Shown piece after piece: positions 7,007 through 10,602 of a stretch of DNA of 10,602 bases (position 1 is its first letter; every line of letters starts with the position of its first letter). A program made the position numbers and the translations under genes. Under the pieces are notes generated by a model. That model was not told the DNA's origin and ran no database searches. It saw only the letters and a list, made by a program, of their open reading frames with translations. Source of the DNA: Chloroflexota bacterium (GTDB lineage: Bacteria; Chloroflexota; Anaerolineae; B4-G1); NCBI GenBank assembly GCA_024232355.1, contig JAAEPW010000883.1, positions 1-10,602 of the forward strand, in the 5' to 3' direction.

Positions 7007-8584
7007 TCATACCCTCGCGCCATACAAATCATCCCTAAAGCGTATGTGCCAAACCACACCATTGTGGGTATCAACCGTCGCCTCTCCCTGAAGTTGGTGA
7101 TCTATGATACCAAAAACAGTTTGCATCCCCAAAGAATCGCTTTGCCTGAGGTCAAACCCAGGCGGCAACCCGACCCCGTTGTCGGAGAATTGCAGGACGA
7201 GTACATTTTCCTCTACCCGGCAAAGTTGCACCTTGATCTCGCCTTTCCTATCTCCAGGAAAGGCGTGTTGCAGGGCATTGGAGAACAATTCATTCAACAC
7301 CAGTCCACAGGGTATGGCCGTGTCGATCAAAATCGGCACACTTTCCAGATCCAGCACAAGCTCGATGTGGTTGGGGGCTAGTTTGTAACTATCAAACACC
7401 AGGGCGGCCAGATCAGCGATGTACTCGGACAGATCGAGGCTCGACAGGTCATGGCCCTGGTATAGTTTCTGATGCACCAAGGCCATCGCCTGGATGCGAT
7501 TGTCCATTTCCTGGAGTAGCCGTACCATTGCGTCATCCTGGGTCCGCGCGGCCTGTAGGCTAAGCAGCGCAGAAATGACGTTCATGTTATTTTTGGTGCG
7601 ATGGTATAGCTCTAGCAGGAGCACGTTTTTTTCTTTGAGCGAGGTTTTGATTTTTTCTTCGGCTTGTTTGATCCCAGTGATGTCACGTGAGATGCCCAGC
7701 ACAGTCTTTACCCGGCCGCTCTCGTCAAATTCTGGAAACAAGCGCCAATCCAGGTAAACCTTCCCCTCAGCTCCTTCCCACTCAAAAACGGTCTGGGAGG
7801 ATTGACCTGTCTTGAACACGCTTGTAATTTTCTCCTCCCATAAATCGCTTGATTCTTCGTCAAAACTCGCTTCCTGGTGAGTTTTGCCAATGATGTCCTC
7901 TTCGGTCAAGCCAGATACTCTTAAAGCGGCCGGGTTCTCGTACAAGTGCCTACATTCTTCATCATAGCGCATAATATAGTCCTGGCTATTTTCAGCTAAG
8001 GATCTGAATTTCTCTTCGCTCTCCCGCAGTGCGTGCGTTGCTTGCAACACCTCAGCCAAAGCTTTGCTTTGGCCCTCCTCCGCCAGCTTGCGCTCGGTGA
8101 TTTCGGTTGAGAGTTGCTTGTTGACCGCAGTCAACTCGCGGGTGCGTTCCTCGACTTTTTGCTCCAGGCGTTCGGTCAATTCTCGTAGACGCAGTTGGGT
8201 GCTGATGCGGGCCAGAACCTCTTCTTTTTCAAAGGGTTTGGTCACGTAATCAACCACGCCTGCCCGAAACCCTTTGAGTTTATGCTCGGTATCGGTCAGC
8301 ACGGTCATCAAAATAACGGGGATATCTTGGATTTTAGGGTCTGCCTTTAAACGACGGCAGGTTTCAAAACCATCTATACCCGGCAGTATCACGTCTAATA
8401 GAATCAGGTCGGGTTGAGTCAACTGGGCTTGTTCAAGTCCATCTTCTCCTGTTTGGGCCGCCAAAACTATCAAGTTGTGCGCCGTTAAATAATCCGCCAT
8501 AACGCTCAAGTTTGTTGGACTATCATCAATAATTAGAATGGTTTGAGGTTGAGAAACAGATTCGATACGCTGCGAAACGTTCAT
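7007..8584 (-). CDS. Soluble sensor histidine kinase: REC-PAS-HisKA_2-HATPase
   Basis: 525 residues. An N-terminal receiver (about 15-132) has Asp20-Asp21, phospho-acceptor Asp64 in LLDVILPG, Thr94 and Lys116 in TKPF. A coiled coil (about 133-185; KVEERTRELTAVN) leads to a PAS domain (about 188-310; ENSQDYI, NPAALRVSGLTEEDI, GISRDITGIKQAEE). The transmitter follows: HisKA_2 with His328 in ELYHRTKNNMNVISALLSLQ, close to the family wording, then HATPase with NELFSNA (431-437), DNGVGLP (468-474) and SLGM. It lacks membrane segments. It is a paralogue of the next gene downstream but without the GAF domain. Its ATG overlaps the stop of the preceding hybrid kinase gene as TAATG, with AGGAG 7 nt before it, so the two products are likely made in a fixed ratio. 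The receiver suggests it accepts phosphate or an allosteric signal from another kinase, perhaps the upstream hybrid; this is inference. Confidence 0.93.
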   Translation of the reverse strand: MNVSQRIESVSQPQTILIIDDSPTNLSVMADYLTAHNLIVLAAQTGEDGLEQAQLTQPDLILLDVILPGIDGFETCRRLKADPKIQDIPVILMTVLTDTEHKLKGFRAGVVDYVTKPFEKEEVLARISTQLRLRELTERLEQKVEERTRELTAVNKQLSTEITERKLAEEGQSKALAEVLQATHALRESEEKFRSLAENSQDYIMRYDEECRHLYENPAALRVSGLTEEDIIGKTHQEASFDEESSDLWEEKITSVFKTGQSSQTVFEWEGAEGKVYLDWRLFPEFDESGRVKTVLGISRDITGIKQAEEKIKTSLKEKNVLLLELYHRTKNNMNVISALLSLQAARTQDDAMVRLLQEMDNRIQAMALVHQKLYQGHDLSSLDLSEYIADLAALVFDSYKLAPNHIELVLDLESVPILIDTAIPCGLVLNELFSNALQHAFPGDRKGEIKVQLCRVEENVLVLQFSDNGVGLPPGFDLRQSDSLGMQTVFGIIDHQLQGEATVDTHNGVVWHIRFRDDLYGARV

Positions 8585-8600
8585 TATTCTTCTCCTGCGT
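8581..8600 (-). promoter_or_regulatory. TAATG stop/start overlap with internal Shine-Dalgarno
   Basis: On the minus strand the hybrid kinase stop (TAA, 8586-8584) shares one base with the ATG (8584-8582) of the following kinase. AGGAG lies 7 nt before that ATG, inside the last codons of the upstream gene. This arrangement favours translational coupling by re-initiation. Confidence 0.85.
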
Positions 8601-10602
8601 AGCGCTTGATCAAGTTCTGCACCTTTTTTACCTGGTACCCTCTGGCTAATTGCTCCAGTAGATGCGCAAAGGGACGGTATTGTTCTCCCATTTGGGCAAT
8701 TTGCGCTGCCTGTTGAGCAATTTCTTGCATGTTACCCCGTCTGGACAAATTTAGCAAAGCGGCCAACTGCTCCGGCGGCGGGGGTATCAGGTCAAGGGTA
8801 TCACTATCCGGTTGCTTTAGGGTCGCCGAGGGCGCTTGATAAATCCATTCCAAGGTCAAATAGTTTGCCAGCATTGCAAACAGCCTTTCTGCGTTGACCG
8901 GTTTGCCCAAAAAATCATTACAGCCTGCCAACTTGGTTTGATGACGGTCTTCTTTCAGTACGCTGGCCGATACGGCAATAATGGGGACATCTTGCAAAGC
9001 CGGTATCTGTCGCATTTCCAACACAGCCTCAATGCCCGTCATTACCGGCATAACCACGTCGGTCAGGATCAAATCGGGATCAAACTGACGAGCTTTTTCC
9101 ACCGCCTCCCGGCCATCATTGGCGGTGACGGTCTGGAAGCCTAGCGGCTCCAGCAGGTTGACCAATACCAGGCGGTTATAGTCTTTGTCATCCGCTATCA
9201 GTATCTTGCACCTGTCGCCTTGATAGCCCACAATCTTCTTTTTAGGCCCTATGGTGACATCGGCCTCAACGTCAACCGTGGGACAGGTGAGGTCAAACCA
9301 AAAGATGCTTCCTTCACCGGGGGTGCTCTCGACCTGCAAGCGGCTGTCCATTGCTTCCACCAGTTGGCGGCTAATGGACAACCCCAAGCCGGTTCCCTCA
9401 GCCCGACGTTGAATATCACCCACTTGCTCAAAGGGCAGAAAAATTTTCTCAAGCTGTTCGGTCGTCATGCCCACGCCGGTATCAAGCACTTGGAAGCGGA
9501 GACAGATAATTTGCCCCGTCTCAATCTGCTGCAAAGGGGCGGAGACTGTTCGCTCCGAGGGCGCGGACAAAGCCGTCACGTTCAAGGTCACATAGCCTGT
9601 GTTGGTGAATTTTACGGCGTTGCCCAACAGGTTGAGCAGTATTTGCCGCAGTCGTTTCTCATCGGCCTGAATGCCGCTGGGCAGGGGGGAGAGGCTCTCG
9701 TAGGAAAAGAGCAAGTCTTTCTGGTTGGCCCGCATGCGAATGATACCCGCAATGCTTTGCAAGAAACTGGGCAAGTGAAAATTGGTAGGGTACAGGTCCA
9801 ACTTGCCCGCTTCGATTTTGGCGAGGTCCAGAATATCGTTGATGAGGGTTAGCAGGTGGTTGCCGCTCTGCTGAATGATATTCAGGCCATCTGCCTGAAC
9901 AGTGGTCAGGTTGTGGCCGCGTTTGAGAATTTGAGCATAGCCGAGAATACCGTTGAGGGGGGTGCGAAGTTCGTGGCTCATGTTGGACAGAAATTGGCTT
10001 TTGGCCTGGTTGGCTATATCGGCTTTTTCGCGGGCTGATTCTGCCTCTTTTTTAGCCTGGGTCAGCGCCTCATTCGATTGCTGTAACTCGACCGTTTTCT
10101 CGGCCACCTGTTGTTCAAGCTGGCGGCGGCGGTTTTCCACCGACCGGACTCGCCAACTTGCACCGCCCACAACAAGACCTACCAATAAAAGTCCCAGCCC
10201 TCCCCTAAACCACCAGGTTTGCCACCAAGGGGGTGTGACCGTCACCTTGATTGATACCCCTTGTTCATTCCATAGCCCATCATTATTTGACCCTTTAATA
10301 CACAGGGTGTACTCTCCCGAATCTAGACCCGTATAACGCCCAAAGCGGCGTGTACCGGCAAAATACCAATCCTTGTCCACCCCCTCCAACATGTAAGCAT
10401 ATTGGTTGTTCTCAGGATGGGTATAGTTGAGGGCGACATACTCAAATTCGAAGAAATTATTTTGCCAGTCGAGAGTAATCTCTTCCAGTTTCTCCAAAGC
10501 TTTGTCAACGCGTAGCTCTTCTCCCCCTTGTTTTAATGAGGTGAGATAAACCGGGGGAATAAAATCGTTTTCCTTTATCTGTTCTGGATAAAAGGCGTTA
10601 AC
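8584..10602 (-). CDS. Membrane hybrid sensor kinase: Y_Y_Y-TM-HisKA-HATPase-REC (5' end outside window)
   Basis: The frame is open to the right edge, so the first 672 visible residues begin inside the protein; the TTG at 10497 is internal. Visible residues about 45-128 form a Y_Y_Y domain ([45 protein letters not shown]). The sequence before it ([17 protein letters not shown]) is the usual link from a two-component regulator propeller, so propeller repeats are expected upstream. A membrane helix (about 132-152) separates this outer sensor from a coiled coil and the kinase core: His210 in [10 protein letters not shown], Asn328 in LGNAVKF, DTGVGM (374-379) and GTGLGLSI (403-410). A receiver follows with Asp515 in ILTDVVMP and Lys567 in LGKP. 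The last 65 residues, after IPPPPEQL, form a helical tail like that of many such kinases. It resembles an HPt in place and length, but its only His lies in FAHLLEQ, not a standard HPt site. Likely ligands (sugars or oligosaccharides) are family-based guesses. Confidence 0.93.
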   Translation of the reverse strand, partial: VNAFYPEQIKENDFIPPVYLTSLKQGGEELRVDKALEKLEEITLDWQNNFFEFEYVALNYTHPENNQYAYMLEGVDKDWYFAGTRRFGRYTGLDSGEYTLCIKGSNNDGLWNEQGVSIKVTVTPPWWQTWWFRGGLGLLLVGLVVGGASWRVRSVENRRRQLEQQVAEKTVELQQSNEALTQAKKEAESAREKADIANQAKSQFLSNMSHELRTPLNGILGYAQILKRGHNLTTVQADGLNIIQQSGNHLLTLINDILDLAKIEAGKLDLYPTNFHLPSFLQSIAGIIRMRANQKDLLFSYESLSPLPSGIQADEKRLRQILLNLLGNAVKFTNTGYVTLNVTALSAPSERTVSAPLQQIETGQIICLRFQVLDTGVGMTTEQLEKIFLPFEQVGDIQRRAEGTGLGLSISRQLVEAMDSRLQVESTPGEGSIFWFDLTCPTVDVEADVTIGPKKKIVGYQGDRCKILIADDKDYNRLVLVNLLEPLGFQTVTANDGREAVEKARQFDPDLILTDVVMPVMTGIEAVLEMRQIPALQDVPIIAVSASVLKEDRHQTKLAGCNDFLGKPVNAERLFAMLANYLTLEWIYQAPSATLKQPDSDTLDLIPPPPEQLAALLNLSRRGNMQEIAQQAAQIAQMGEQYRPFAHLLEQLARGYQVKKVQNLIKRYAGEE

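Noticed and set aside
8584..8790. C-terminal HPt domain in the hybrid kinase
   Set aside because: The tail is helical and in the right place, but its only His is in FAHLLEQ and lacks the usual HxLKGSS-like surroundings, so I do not call a phosphotransfer site.
9220..9852. 210-codon plus-strand frame opposite the hybrid kinase gene
   Set aside because: It is antisense to the HATPase and HisKA region, which has all expected motifs; it is a mirror of conserved coding sequence.
10407..10602. HPt domain or separate gene start at the 5' part of the hybrid kinase
   Set aside because: The frame continues without a stop to the window edge with propeller-to-Y_Y_Y linker sequence, so this is the interior of one gene, not a new start.

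Overview
The window reads as chromosomal DNA of a filamentous Chloroflexota bacterium, most likely class Anaerolineae. The main clues are a secreted beta-helix protein ending in the short hydrophobic tail YVYLPLVSRNY, a lipoprotein transglycosylase whose Cys is followed by a long Thr-Pro spacer, and multi-domain sensor kinases of types that are abundant there. This placement is inference from protein style; no rRNA or marker gene is present.

Layout, left to right. (1) 3-1331, plus strand: the C-terminal 442 residues of a secreted right-handed parallel beta-helix protein, cut by the left edge. (2) 1362-1396: a perfect 15-bp stem terminator shared with the convergent gene. (3) 1421-3892, minus strand: a TPR-rich lipoprotein with a C-terminal Slt70-type lytic transglycosylase domain. 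It has its own strong sigma70-like promoter that would yield a nearly leaderless mRNA. (4) 3893-4557: a 665-bp stretch without a convincing gene. It holds a family of GC-rich inverted repeats (3994-4144) and a small uncertain ORF or gene remnant (4279-4431, possibly 4159-4395 on the other strand). (5) 4558-10602, minus strand: a four-gene signalling operon read from high to low coordinates. It runs from a membrane hybrid kinase (Y_Y_Y domain, TM, HisKA, HATPase, REC; 5' end outside the window), to a REC-PAS-HisKA_2 kinase, to a REC-GAF-PAS-HisKA_2 kinase, to a stand-alone CheY-like receiver.

The signalling genes are tightly packed: a TAATG stop/start overlap, a 69-nt gap, then a 7-nt gap. They contain three transmitter modules and four receiver domains but no DNA-binding or enzymatic output domain. 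The simplest model is a branched phosphorelay: the membrane hybrid kinase senses an external or periplasm-like ligand, the two soluble HisKA_2 kinases are modulated through their N-terminal receivers, and the small receiver carries the signal to an unlinked target. The individual families are known. The particular chain, and a marked AT-rich island covering exactly the GAF-PAS sensor part of the third kinase, are the most interesting things here. I see no defence system, CRISPR array, tRNA, rRNA or intact transposon.
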